Assembly: GCA_030549495.1 (NCBI GenBank) | Contig: JAUIRK010001025.1 | Location: forward strand, 141,501 to 205,500 | DNA: 64,000 bases | Source: Nectonema munidae | Lineage: Eukaryota > Nematomorpha > Nectonematoida > Nectonematidae | Direction: 5' to 3' | The notes under the pieces: generated by a model | What the model was told of the DNA's origin: nothing | Seen by the model: only the letters and a program-made list of their open reading frames with translations | The model's database searches: none | Part shown: piece after piece, positions 23,441 to 34,000 of the stretch | Layout of the letters: each line of letters starts with the position of its first letter | How positions within the stretch are numbered: the stretch's first letter is position 1 | Made by a program: the position numbers and the translations under genes

Positions 23441-24538
23441 AAATGTAATGAAACCATGCAGAAAGTGATGATGAGGGAAATGTAAGCTGAAGTAAAGTGA
23501 TGATGCGATGTGTAGTAAGTAAGGGATGTTCATTTTTATTAATTATTTCCAGATTATTGAATTTATGAAAGATTAACAAAAATTGTCATCCCACTACGTC
23601 TCAAAACATGCGACGTTTTCTTCAAGTAAAAGAAGCATTTTATATCTACTTTATTATAATTTATTATTGCTGTGTCTAGGAAGATGGCAAAAACTTTTGC
23701 AATTACTTTTAGCATCGAAAGCTCCATTCAATGAAATGTTTGCAATTTTTTCGTCACGAGCATTAGGCAGGCTGTGAATTTGCCTTACAATTATTTATCA
23801 CTTCAAGTGTGCACTATCAGTGATCAACTCTGCGATCATATATTTTATCCCTATATTTATCTATCCATACTTAGATGCATGCATTATGTACAGATCTGAA
23901 TATATATAGATAGAGCCTCAGAAAAGTCAAATGTACTGCGCACTTGATTCTCGAATTTGAGATATTTTTTGCGTTGAATATTATTTGTGGTCTGGCAAGA
24001 CCATCGAACACAACAAAAAGTCCATAGCTTTGGTGTAACATAGAAAATTATGAAAGAAGCCCAGCGTGACAAAGTCTCTTTGTAAAAAAGCCACTCGAAC
24101 GAAAAACGCGTTCTGTTATGTTTCGTAATATTTATAGAAAAATAGCTTAGCCACGGAAAAAGAATGGCTCTATGCGTGCAGTACTTCTAACATGCTGCTC
24201 CATGGAACATCTGTGATAGAAGGAGTTAGGATTAAGAGTTTGGGTTAGGGATAGATTTCAAATCTTCCAGTCATAAAGGACCTCAAATTTAAGTTTTAAA
24301 GTAGGGATAAAATAAGTTTTCTCGCCGTTTGACACACCATGCTTAATGATAATATTGAGCAAATGCTTTCACTTGAATTAGTGTTAGTGTTCAAGAATGG
24401 TGATTCGTATACATTTATTTTAAAATTTCATTATTTCTGATTTAGAAATATGAAAATGTTCTTAACAGCAAAAATTTGAGCGATATAACGTAAAACTGAG
24501 CTTCTAACTTTAATTAATTTTTCATTATTATTTCAGAA
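23441..24538. other. AT-rich stretch between the two Tc1/mariner copies
   Basis: No gene or repeat was recognised. The slightly less AT-rich part at 23.9-24.3 kb has no conserved frame. Confidence 0.4.
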
Positions 24539-25440
24539 TTGATATCGTCCATCAATACATACTTATGCATAATGTTGACTTATGAAGACAAAGTATTATT
24601 TATGCACTTTAGATTGAAAGAAAATTACGGAAGAAGAAGATTGGTGAAAAAAATTCGTGAAAAACGGTGGACTGCGGGTGGATTGGATGCATTATTCAGG
24701 AAAATTGTTTCCATTTTAAGTTTTGGAAGGAAATCTAGTAGTGATAAGCCGAAATCAGTCAGAAAAAAAGAAAACATCGAAACAGTTTAAAATTTAATAT
24801 TAAGCCAAGAAAACAATTCATGCACTCATAAAACGCATATGCAAATCTGCAAAATAGCCCAAATTCACGCATCTTCAGTCAGAAGAATCGTTAAGCATGA
24901 TCGAAAACTGAAGGCCTTTAGAAAAGTTAAGGGCCATAAACTGAGTGAGGATAAAAGTACAGTATGACTGCTTAGAAAAATAACAAAAACAAAACTTTCT
25001 GTGGCATTTTGCTTAAATGTAACAAATTTTACCATCGATGCACCCATGAATACTCAGAATCGTAGAGTTTATGGGAAGGAAAAAAGAAAGACACCACAGA
25101 TCGTTTTCCAAGATCTATAATGATTTCTTTGCGTGTTTCCATGCTAGGCAAGGCATGCCTAGTTTTTGTTCAACCTAAAGCCCGTACCTAAAGGCTGGTG
25201 GGCTGATAGGTAGAGGCGTGGCTACGGATCCAAAGCCTAGGGGTTCGAATCCCGGCGATGCCATCGACTTATCATAAAAGTTCTTCAGTGCAGATATGGA
25301 AGTTTCTACTTCCCTTGTATGAAACACCCTGTCAAAAAAAAAAAAAAACCTAAAGCCCGTACTCGCCCTATACTTATACATTTACCCGACTTTATTTTTT
25401 ACACGGGCCTATAACTTCTCCCCTATTTTTGGTAACTTAT
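24539..25440 (+). mobile_element. Tc1/mariner transposon interrupted by a SINE
   Basis: The plus strand encodes LTYEDKVLFMHFRLKENYGR then KRWTAGGLDALFRKIVSILS and GRKSSSDKPKSVRKKENIET (to 24790). In other frames follow ILSQENNSCTHKTHMQICKI, SSVRRIVKHDRKLKAFR and KVKGHKLSEDKS (24800-24965), FTIDAPMNTQNRRVYGKEKR (about 25028-25087) and MISLRVSMLGKACLVFVQPK (about 25118-25180). These are the paired DNA-binding domain and the first part of the DDE domain. The SINE inserted inside the last block (QPKA), after which the PKAR.R frame resumes at 25.35 kb. The C-terminal part is not recognisable. Several frame changes; inactive. Confidence 0.8.
25188..25346 (+). mobile_element. tRNA-derived SINE, family B, with poly(A) and 16-bp target duplication
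   Basis: The head GGCTGATAGGTAGAGGCGTG is A-box like; GGTTCGAATCCCGGCG is a clear B box (about 25233-25248). The body ends in a 15-base A run. AACCTAAAGCCCGTAC flanks it perfectly at 25172-25187 and 25347-25362, which proves a retrotransposition into the Tc1/mariner gene. The perfect target duplication suggests a recent event. Confidence 0.9.
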
Positions 25441-25914
25441 ATGATTTTTCATTTGAGCTTAATCATCACCCAATTTTTTCCAACTCATTTTCTCCTTAGT
25501 GTCCAATTCTATTTCCAATATTTATGAAAAATATGAAGAATTTTTAATTTTATGGCCTTTATGACCGGATCCAAGAGCCGGGCGCGCGATATAAATGGTC
25601 TGAGTTTAAACGGATCTACAGAATCCGTGTTTTCAAAACACGGCACAGCCTTCCTTCATCATACACGGCGTTGCAGGGATATGGGTACATGAAAGCTTGT
25701 GACTGCCTGTTATTTGACAAAAAACTCATAAGCAAAGCAGCTCATAGTTTTTTTTAAAACACTTTGATGCGTAGTTGAATGATATGTGCCTGTACTCGTT
25801 TCTGGTCGTATTTTTAAAGTTATACCCACCAACAGACCGAAAAGGACATGGCTAAATCGGCCTTAAATATACGCGTGCATTTCCCTGTGGCAGACCAAAA
25901 TATTCATAAATGTA
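25441..25914. other. Stretch with a GC-richer patch, unassigned
   Basis: Positions 25560-25690 are notably GC-richer (GGATCCAAGAGCCGGGCGC region) and could belong to an unidentified repeat. No frame or promoter box was recognised. Confidence 0.35.
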
Positions 25915-26060
25915 AGTTAAAGGTACAGTGGGGTGTTTTCATCTAGAAGGCAAATTTCGCAGATTGTATCGAACTATGAGAAAAGTAGGCTTGATGCGGG
26001 ATTGAATCCAAGCCATCACGCTCTTAATAGTAAACGCAGCAATCAATCATGACGTTGGTC
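25915..26060 (-). mobile_element. tRNA-derived SINE, family A, copy 2
   Basis: On the minus strand it carries GGATTCAATCCCGC (decayed B box), AAGCCTACTTTTCTCATAG and CACCCCACTGTACC, matching the family A body at 17.1 and 38.5 kb. It is more diverged in the head than the other copies. Confidence 0.75.
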
Positions 26061-26429
26061 TTAGTGTAATTCATATTCTCGCCATTTTTAAATGAAGTAT
26101 CGCGTATTAGCTCGATCATTTGCATTAAAGTGAATTAACAATTTTCACTATGGATGGCTTTGATTTTCCAGGCTTAATATTATACAATTATTTTAATTTT
26201 TGTTTTAGCGTAATATATAACTGAACAATTTTCCTTCTGTTTTCTTTGAATATACAATTTTATATAGTTTTTTGTGCTTAGAATTAGGCTGAAATTCTAC
26301 AAAATAAATTTTGAATAGCTTTCGTGTTTGTTTCGGTGAAGACAACGATATTCTTGACATCTAAGAAAATAAGATGAAGTTGTGATTACTAGAAAAATTT
26401 ACTTTTGTTGATTATAAAAATTAAACTGC
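26061..26429. other. AT-rich stretch with no recognised gene
   Basis: Nothing was recognised before the LINE begins. Confidence 0.4.
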
Positions 26430-27495
26430 ACCGTAGTAAACGGAGATAAGAAAATAAAGCCATGCTCTTTGGAAGTATGAATAGAAAAATTCCTACTGAG
26501 AATTTCAAGTTCGAAGTTGTTGAATATTATAAATTTCTTGGTGTCATCATCGACTGCAAATTGAAGTGGAAACAACATATCTCTATGTCAATTCTATTCT
26601 GTGTAGTGATTTAGGCATTCTAAAACACAATAAGTTTTTGTTCCCGACCAAAATCAAATTATTATTGTACAACTCCTTTTTTCTCCCTTATCTTAATTAC
26701 TGCATAGTTCTATGGGGCCATCAAAACCTTGAGCTATTGATAAAAACACAAAAACGAATTATACGCTATATAACTGGAAGTCATTACTTATCTCATATTA
26801 CCCCCTTATTTTTTAGAGAGAACTTACTAAAGGTTAATGACTTGTATGTGTATAATTTATCGATGGTTACCTATAAACTTTTAAATGGATTTCTACCTAA
26901 CATATTTAATGAGTTTATTGTATTTAACTACATGAACCATGAATATAATCTACGAAATAAATCCAATTTATCACTTCCATCTTATTGTAAAAAATTATCT
27001 AAACAATCTATAAAATATAAAATTTCTCATAACTTTAACTTTTTTATGTTTAACTCTCAGTGTATTCTTTCTAAAATAAGCACTTGTAAAAATATAATAA
27101 AAAAACTTCTTTTAGATAAATATAGTTCAACTTGTCATTCTATTAATTGCTTTGTGTGTAACAACCACCAATAGTTATTTAGCAATATATTAACAGCTAT
27201 ACTCATTCTAATCATGCGCACTGCATACTATCTATATTTTATTCCAGCTAATGTGATTATTTTTACTTCATATTTATTTTATGAATAATAATCTATATGA
27301 TGTATTTCTATTTCATCGATGTAATATGGGTTTTATTCATATCAGCGGCTTGTAGGCCTTTTGAATTTTTTTCCCAACTATAAATATGCAATGTCTTTCT
27401 TTTTAAATTCCTTATTAAATTCTTTTTTTATATGTTTAGTGGTGTATTCCAATTTTATTTTATCAATTAATAAATCTTCTTCTTCTTCTTCTTGC
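26430..27495 (+). mobile_element. CR1-like LINE, 5'-truncated, with intact C-terminal frame and TTC tail
   Basis: Begins with NRSKTKAMLF and EYYKFLGVIIDCKLKWKQHI (26440-26580), the end of the RT palm. After a frame change there is an open frame to 27174: LGILKHNKFLFPTKIKLLLY, FFLPYLNYCIVLWGHQN, TQKRIIRYITGSHYL, VNDLYVYNLSMVTYKLLNGF, LPNIFNEFI and YNLRNKSNLSLP. This is the standard thumb and C-terminal domain of CR1/L2-type LINEs. The 3' untranslated region contains CAGCGGCTTGTAGGCC (27343). The element ends AATAAATCTTCTTC with TTC repeats (27470-27495). It is the best preserved LINE here. Confidence 0.9.
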
Positions 27496-27795
27496 CAGAA
27501 TTAATATCTCAAATATCGGTTAATACTTTTTTTCAATAAAATTTTTTGCTTTTCTTTTTTTCAAAAGAACTTTATGCGTACTCTTCTTGGAGTAGAAATG
27601 TTTTACGCTGAAGCAGACTCGGAATCCGCCTTCTTCAGTGCAAAGAAAAGAAACAATTTTAATTCAAGGAAAGTACCAATAAAGTTCTTCTTTGTCTTAT
27701 TATCTTTTATATATAACAGGATTTATCTCGCCTCTATGGATTAATTTAGATTAATTAACATTTATCACACACTTTTAAATGCAGAGACTCAGTGG
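27496..27795. other. AT-rich stretch, unassigned
   Basis: Contains a GCTGAAGCAGACTCGG phrase near 27610 of unknown origin. No gene. Confidence 0.35.
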
Positions 27796-27985
27796 TTGTT
27801 AGGGTGTACACTGTACATCTCAACTTAACAGTTGACGGTCAGGTGTTCGATCCCAAAGGCTTCCGACACTTAAAAATAAAATCACAAAACTGTGATTAAC
27901 CAACTCAAGCATAATGCGAGCGTATAGCCTTACGGCTGAAAGTTCTTTGATATCTCTAACCAACCAACCAACTATTTTAAATGTG
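27796..27985 (+). mobile_element. tRNA-derived SINE, family C, AACC tail
   Basis: GTTGTTAGGGTGTACAC resembles an A-box region and GGTGTTCGATCCCAAAGG carries the B box (about 27841). The body continues to TAGCCTTACGGCTGAAAG and ends in CTAACCAACCAACCAAC. This is unlike families A and B in both body and tail. Confidence 0.65.
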
Positions 27986-29049
27986 ACTATATATATTTTC
28001 ATACATTTACAACAAAACTTTGTTTTCCTATTTGTCTCCTTTCACAAAGATAACATCTGGCTTTTGTCAAATTTTCGATGAATTCACTGATTGATACATC
28101 AACTTGATTTCAAACTTATACAAACTTTTTAGCCAAAGCTATCAAAATATTCCTAGGTTATTTTAACCGCTTTATTGTTTTTCAAACTATTCCAAATAAT
28201 AAATGAATTATGCACTAGGACATCAAGAATATTTAAAAATAATTCCATCAGCCATCTTTTTAACCTTATTTAAATTCTAAAGTCACAGAGCCAGATATTA
28301 TTTTCTTGTTTATTATTTCAGTATTTTTGAAGAAATAAATTCAATTTGGGGTTGAGTATGCATTGAAGAAATTAAAACATCCACGTTATTTTTCTTAGAA
28401 CAAAAAGATACGCTTGTGCAATCATCTTGAAATCCAAATACTGAATAACAAAGCTTTCTTTTTTTAGATGAACTAAAATGTAAATGAAGTTCTAATCTCT
28501 TCGGTTTGATAGACACAATTAAAGTCAACTTTTTTTCAAAAGCTCTCTAACCAAAATAATATTTGTGAACATTATAAAGTGAATGTATATTATGAAATAA
28601 TTAGGCAATCCATTCATAGCTTGAAACATTATCTTACAGAAAAGGGAAATTTACAAACACTTTGAATACATCGCACTTCTCAAGCAATAAAATAACCACA
28701 GACATTTCAACGTTCAGTTATTTCAATGAATGTTGCAATCTATTTGAATTATATCAAAAAATAATAATTAAAAGTTAGAGGATATGCAATTAAAAATGTT
28801 TTAATATCTTAATTGTACATATAATAATTGAGACTATTAGACCCGACTGGTAAATCATGTTTCATTGTTCAATATCCAAGACCATTTTCCAACTTTTTTT
28901 AAAAACTACATTAGAGCTTTCACATGACATTAGTGAGAATTCACCAATTTCAATTATTCAATGCAATTTAATTTGCATTCATTAATTTAATTGAATCTCA
29001 TGAAACGAAAAATGAAATTTTTTGAAGCGCTACAATTTTAAAATGCATT
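27986..29049. other. AT-rich stretch with no recognised gene
   Basis: About 1 kb without exon-like frames or repeat ends. Confidence 0.45.
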
Positions 29050-29085
<36 letters not shown>

Positions 29086-29720
29086 AAAATTTATTCATAT
29101 ACACAACACTTGTAAACAGTCAGTCAAAAGAAACAAAATATTTATAATAAAGAAAAAACATGTGAAAGAATTAAAACAGAAAAAAATCAATAGCAGTACA
29201 AAAGTTTTGTTGTATGGACATACACAAAGGCTACTTAAAGCCGCTGAATGTGATAGCCTATTTTCAACATGTTCTACAAAGTATCTATTCTATTATATAA
29301 ATGTTTTCACCTCTATATAAAGACTCATAGTCATATTATTCAACATTTAGATAGGAGCAAGAAAAACAAATTTCTTTAACGCACTGGACGTCATATGCTT
29401 CCATTAATTAATATTTTATTTATTTTTTTCTTGAAAGGATGTTTACGAAGTTGAAACATAGTTCTAATATCTCCATTTTTTAGATTTTTCAATAAGAATG
29501 CAATTTTGAACTCAACTGATTGTTTGCATTTTTCGTTTCTAAATCTCGGAATGAATAAATCAAATTTACTTCTGGTTTCATAATGATATATCTAAGAAAG
29601 TTTGAGGGAAACAGTCCGTTTAAAAAATCGTGTAAAAAATCAATAATTTATAACTGTAAATATCATGTATTTTTAGATTATTCACCATCAAAATTTCCTA
29701 CTTGTATGCTGATTATAATT
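29050..29720 (-). mobile_element. CR1-like LINE 3' fragment with TTTC-repeat tail, minus strand
   Basis: The minus strand reads NNLKIHDIYSYKLLIFYTIF (about 29690-29630), then pieces of the C-terminal domain in shifted frames. The 3' untranslated region has TTCAGCGGCTTTAAGTAGCC (about 29250), nearly the same phrase as in the 27.3 kb LINE. The element ends ATGAATAAATTTTTC with nine TTTC units (29093-29052). Confidence 0.7.
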
Positions 29721-30490
29721 TAAGTTCAAAGATGTTCTTAACTAATTACGTAATTAAGAAATCAAAAATTATAGATGGACCCGGTTTATATGCCAAGGGT
29801 TAAGATTAATCCCTTAAACATGCTTTGTTACCTTTAGATGTACTTGCTCATTCTTATTTTTATATTCTGCGATTTTGAGAGCATTTTTATTACGCTCTTT
29901 TATAAATCCTGCTGGAATTTTTTTTAGAAAGAATAAATCTATAAGGGCGCACTGACAAGGGAGGGGTGAACGCATCCAAATCTTATATCTGGGGAGAAGC
30001 AAATGGAAACTTTTTTGGGTGTAAAGAAAAATAGACGTTTTCTTTATTGATCACCCTGCTCAAAATGTTATATGCAGCGTTTATATCGCCGACTGAGAAT
30101 CTTAAAAATTAAAATCCCCCATATGAAGTAAAAATATGCCGAAAATCTTTATCCCTTTTTCCAAACTTTAATTTAAAATTTATAATTCCATTTATATCCA
30201 GTAAATTCTTCCTAAAATTGTTCTTTTACAGATTCCATATTACAAGAAAAAGGATTCTTCAATTCTGATAAAAGTGAATTATGATTAGAAAGACTTTGTT
30301 TGAAAAAAACTGAAAATGATTGAAAAAGACTTTTTACAGTTGTTTATCTCGGAATAAATGTTCACTAATAAACTTGCCAATTTTAATTAATTATTATAAA
30401 ACATATGGTATGCCTGGAAATCATATAGTTATGTAAATTTGTGGAAACCTTTTTAAAATTTTTCGAGAAAAAGATCATTTTGAAAAAAAA
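29721..30490. other. AT-rich stretch downstream of the SLC45 gene
   Basis: No gene or repeat end was recognised. This is the 3' flank of the host transporter gene. Confidence 0.45.
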
Positions 30491-30496
30491 AAATAA

Positions 30497-30502
30497 TTTA
30501 TT
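30497..30502 (-). terminator. Likely polyadenylation signal of the SLC45 gene
   Basis: AATAAA on the minus strand, about 265 bp after the stop codon and followed by a T-rich stretch. It is the first such hexamer downstream of the stop that I see. Confidence 0.5.
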
Positions 30503-30766
30503 AAACAGCCAAATTACTGCCAACATCAATAAAATTTGTAAAATAAAAAAATCTAAAACATAAAGTCTTCATTTCTCAAATGATAGTTCCATTTCAAACA
30601 GTGATGACATTTTTTAATAAACGAAGATATAGAGCAAGAAAGCAAAGTATTTGCGAGTGAGCTTTCAAAAACGGGATAGAAAGGCGGTATGCGAGTGAGC
30701 TTGTCTTCTTTGATGGATACGCTACGACACACAACATGTTTGTGCTTCAAAGATTTGAAGTTGGCA

Positions 30767-31003
30767 TCATATGGCATTTGCGTCTATTGATTCCATTTTG
30801 GGATACTTGATGAGGAAGGAGGCTAAGAAGGAAATGGACATGCACACAGCTCCAACATACGCAGACACCATGGTTGTGTTGAAGCTCGATATCAAGAAGC
30901 CGATGAATAGGGAGAGGAAGAGTTGAGCTAGAAAGACTTCGCTCGAAAGAAGGGCTATGTCTTTGCCGATTCCGCGAGCCCTTTTGGTAGCATTGACAAA
31001 TTT
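30767..31003 (-). CDS. slc45-like: SLC45 terminal exon with helices 11-12
   Basis: Acceptor TGTTTCAG, stop TGA. Encodes KFVNATKRARGIGKDIALLS, helix 11 (VFLAQLFLSLFIGFLISSF), helix 12 (VSAYVGAVCMSISFLASFLI) and a short tail YPKMESIDANAI. RGIG.D.ALLS is a strongly conserved SLC45 block. Confidence 0.92.
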   Translation of the reverse strand, partial: KFVNATKRARGIGKDIALLSSEVFLAQLFLSLFIGFLISSFNTTMVSAYVGAVCMSISFLASFLIKYPKMESIDANAI

Positions 31004-34000
31004 CTGAAACATAAAATTTGACAACACATAATGTGCTAGTCCTCTAGCTACCAGTCTTCCCAAGCGTTTTCTTATTGTTTGCCCTAAATTTATTATTTGG
31101 GCCATCTTTCCACCTACAACGACTTTTCATATAAAAAACATCTTGGCCATAACTACACATTTTCAAATCCAAATTGGCCCTAAGCAAATTTATATTGGCA
31201 TTAAGCAATTTCAAATTGGCACTAAGAATATTCAAAGATTTTGTTTGTTTTAATATCTAAAATATTTTATAGATTAGTTTATTCAATAATTAAAATTAAT
31301 TTTTATGCATTTAGTTTATCAAGTTAGATTACAAAAACTAAATTTTTCACTAAAAAATAGATTACATTTTATTGCAAGAGATTTTGCATTTAAAATTTAA
31401 TATAATATTTTAAATTTTATAGCAGCAAATCTCAGAACACGAAAAAAGCTATAAAATATTAATGTCTAAGAGTGATTGATTGACTTTGTTGTAACATTTA
31501 CAAATGCAATGCTAATTATATGATCAATTCAAATGCATAGAAACTCATATAATTTTTGAATGCGTTTACTTACTTTTTAATCAGCTAAATATGTTTATAA
31601 ATATGTCGCAGAGAATTACAAAAATGATTGAATCTCATTCCTCTAGAATCTAGATAAACCAATAAGAAATGAGTACGAGGGATGATTACTAAGTATTGTA
31701 AAATTTATTAACTTAGGTATATTATATGAACAAATTCCTACCCATAGGAGTTGACATCACTTATATATAATGATTAAATATAAATAATAAAAATTTTTAC
31801 GGAATCCTTGTGATATTCAGAGATTATGATGATTGGAATCGAAAGAGTGTTTCCGTAAATGAAACCCATCAAAGCTGATAAGATAAAAGCGGTTTCCTTT
31901 CTTGGGAAAATAGAAAATATCACCATTCCCAATAGAGAAATTCCAATACCAAAAATTTGCGGAATCTTAACACCTAAATTTCGTAGAGTAAACGTATTTA
32001 GTTTGGAAGGGGAGAGATGGGGAAACGAAAATAAAAACATTTTATAAGTGAAATTATAAGTCAAGTGTATCTTAAGCGAGGTGTCCAAGCCCAAGGGTTT
32101 TCAAATCGGTCAGCTCTTCATTAAAAAAGTTTTAATTAGTTAAATAATAAGATTGGTCTGGATTTTGGTGGTGAAGATTTATATACTTTTGTTGTGGATT
32201 TCTTGTGAGTGAAGAATAGCATATCCTAATATCAAAAAATGAAAGTAATAGTTGAATATATTGTTCACTCACGAGAAATCCTTTGCTAACATCATCACCA
32301 CAAAAGATGTTCCCTCCACTTTTTGATTGACTTCTTAAGTTAAAAAAGGAAGAGAGAGTTGAAGTATTTTTAATGAATAATCCTATGATATCGAATGTAT
32401 TTCAAAATTATTTCCTATTAGACATTGTTTTGATATTCCTGGCTTTATTTCAATTAAAGGCGGGCAATATGCGCAAATTTAGAAATGGAAGTAACATAAA
32501 AGATTAAAATAAGAGTCGTTAAGTCCAATTTGAACATATTTTCAGAAGTACTGATACCAAAAAAATTTTGTTTGTTCCTCATAGCAAATAAATTAAGTAA
32601 CGATGTTTTGCGATGCTATTTTTATTTTTCATTACTATCTTTTGGACAAACTCGCAAAAAAAATTTTTTTTTGAATAAATGTAAATACAGTTACGACTAT
32701 TGGGCGGAAAAAGAAGAAACATATATTTCTAAGGTATTATCAAATTTTTTATAGATTTTGTTAAAATGTAGCGCCAACTGTTTGTGTATTCTTTAAATTG
32801 CAGATTTAAATAAAAGTTAATTAGAATAATTATGTGGATAGAAAAGTGTTGCGCATTTTGACCTCTATTTGTGCTGATAGAAATTTTGTCAACAAAATTC
32901 AAAGTCACCTGAAATATTTCAAATGAATGCGAAAAAATTTACCAACTTTGTTGAGGATTCTTTTGAGAGCTAACGAGTAGAGCATTGAGACGAAGGAAAA
33001 AAGGCACATTGTGAAAGAAGAAAATCTCACTCCATTCCTGTATATGTGATGCAGGACCAATGAGTTGAGAGTGTTATCCACACTCGCTTTGCCATTGAAA
33101 ACTTCCTGACCTATCAGATCGGAGAAGTAGATGGCGTAAGATAGGATCGAAGTCCAGCAAAAAAAGGTTGTGATTAGGAGGACAAGGAATGGCTTGGGTG
33201 TGTAAAAGATGAGGTAGATCTCCTGCTTCGCGGATTGTATGCATCTTTTAAGCTTTGTCACGACCTTTTTGTGAGATTGCGATGCACCATTCTTTATTCC
33301 AGAGGACTTGGTGTTAACTCCTATACTTTTCTCTTAAAATATATCATCGATTTCAATGGCGCAAACCATATGTAGGGCAGGAATAAGAAAATTATGTGCC
33401 TTAAAAGCTTTAAGAGTTTAAGAGATTCAAACACTTCTAAGCATGTATGTATATATACTTCTAGTTTATAAGGTCAATTTATTTAAACATATGTAAGAAA
33501 AGTTACTCTGAAAAAATATTTTTAATTGTAAAACTATTCTTTTAAAAATAATAATTAGCAGATCAAAATTTATTATACACTTAGCCAATCAATGATCGTG
33601 CAGTATGAATATCTCTAATTTTTAATTGTTCTATTCTTTGGCATAAATGATAGTAACCTCCTAAGCTTTAGAATGTAACTTTATCTCAGGGAGCGCATAA
33701 AAATCTTTGACGGGCGGCATTTGGCCCGCGGCCGTAGTTTGTCCACCTCTGTAGTTAAAGTGAACATAGAGATGCTCCCATGCAATCTCCAGAGTTTTTA
33801 AAGAAATAAAGAGCTGCGCAAAATTTAGTTTCAAAATCCTGGAAAGATGCGGTTTATGGTCTGAGTGGCAAATCAAATGCATTCATTTTATTGAATAACT
33901 TTTAATATGAATCATGATATCGATCATTTAAGTCAAGGAATCGTTGAGTCTTGGAAGAGAATGAAATCGAAAGAAAGGTAAAAATGACTTACTTGCAGCG

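Noticed and set aside
29050-29095. Stand-alone AAAG microsatellite
   Set aside because: On the minus strand it follows AATAAA of a LINE 3' end with coding remnants upstream, so it is a LINE tail.
30553-30777. Minus-strand frame after the SLC45 stop as an extra exon
   Set aside because: It overlaps the stop codon of the terminal exon in another frame and has no membrane segment or family match; it is 3' untranslated sequence.
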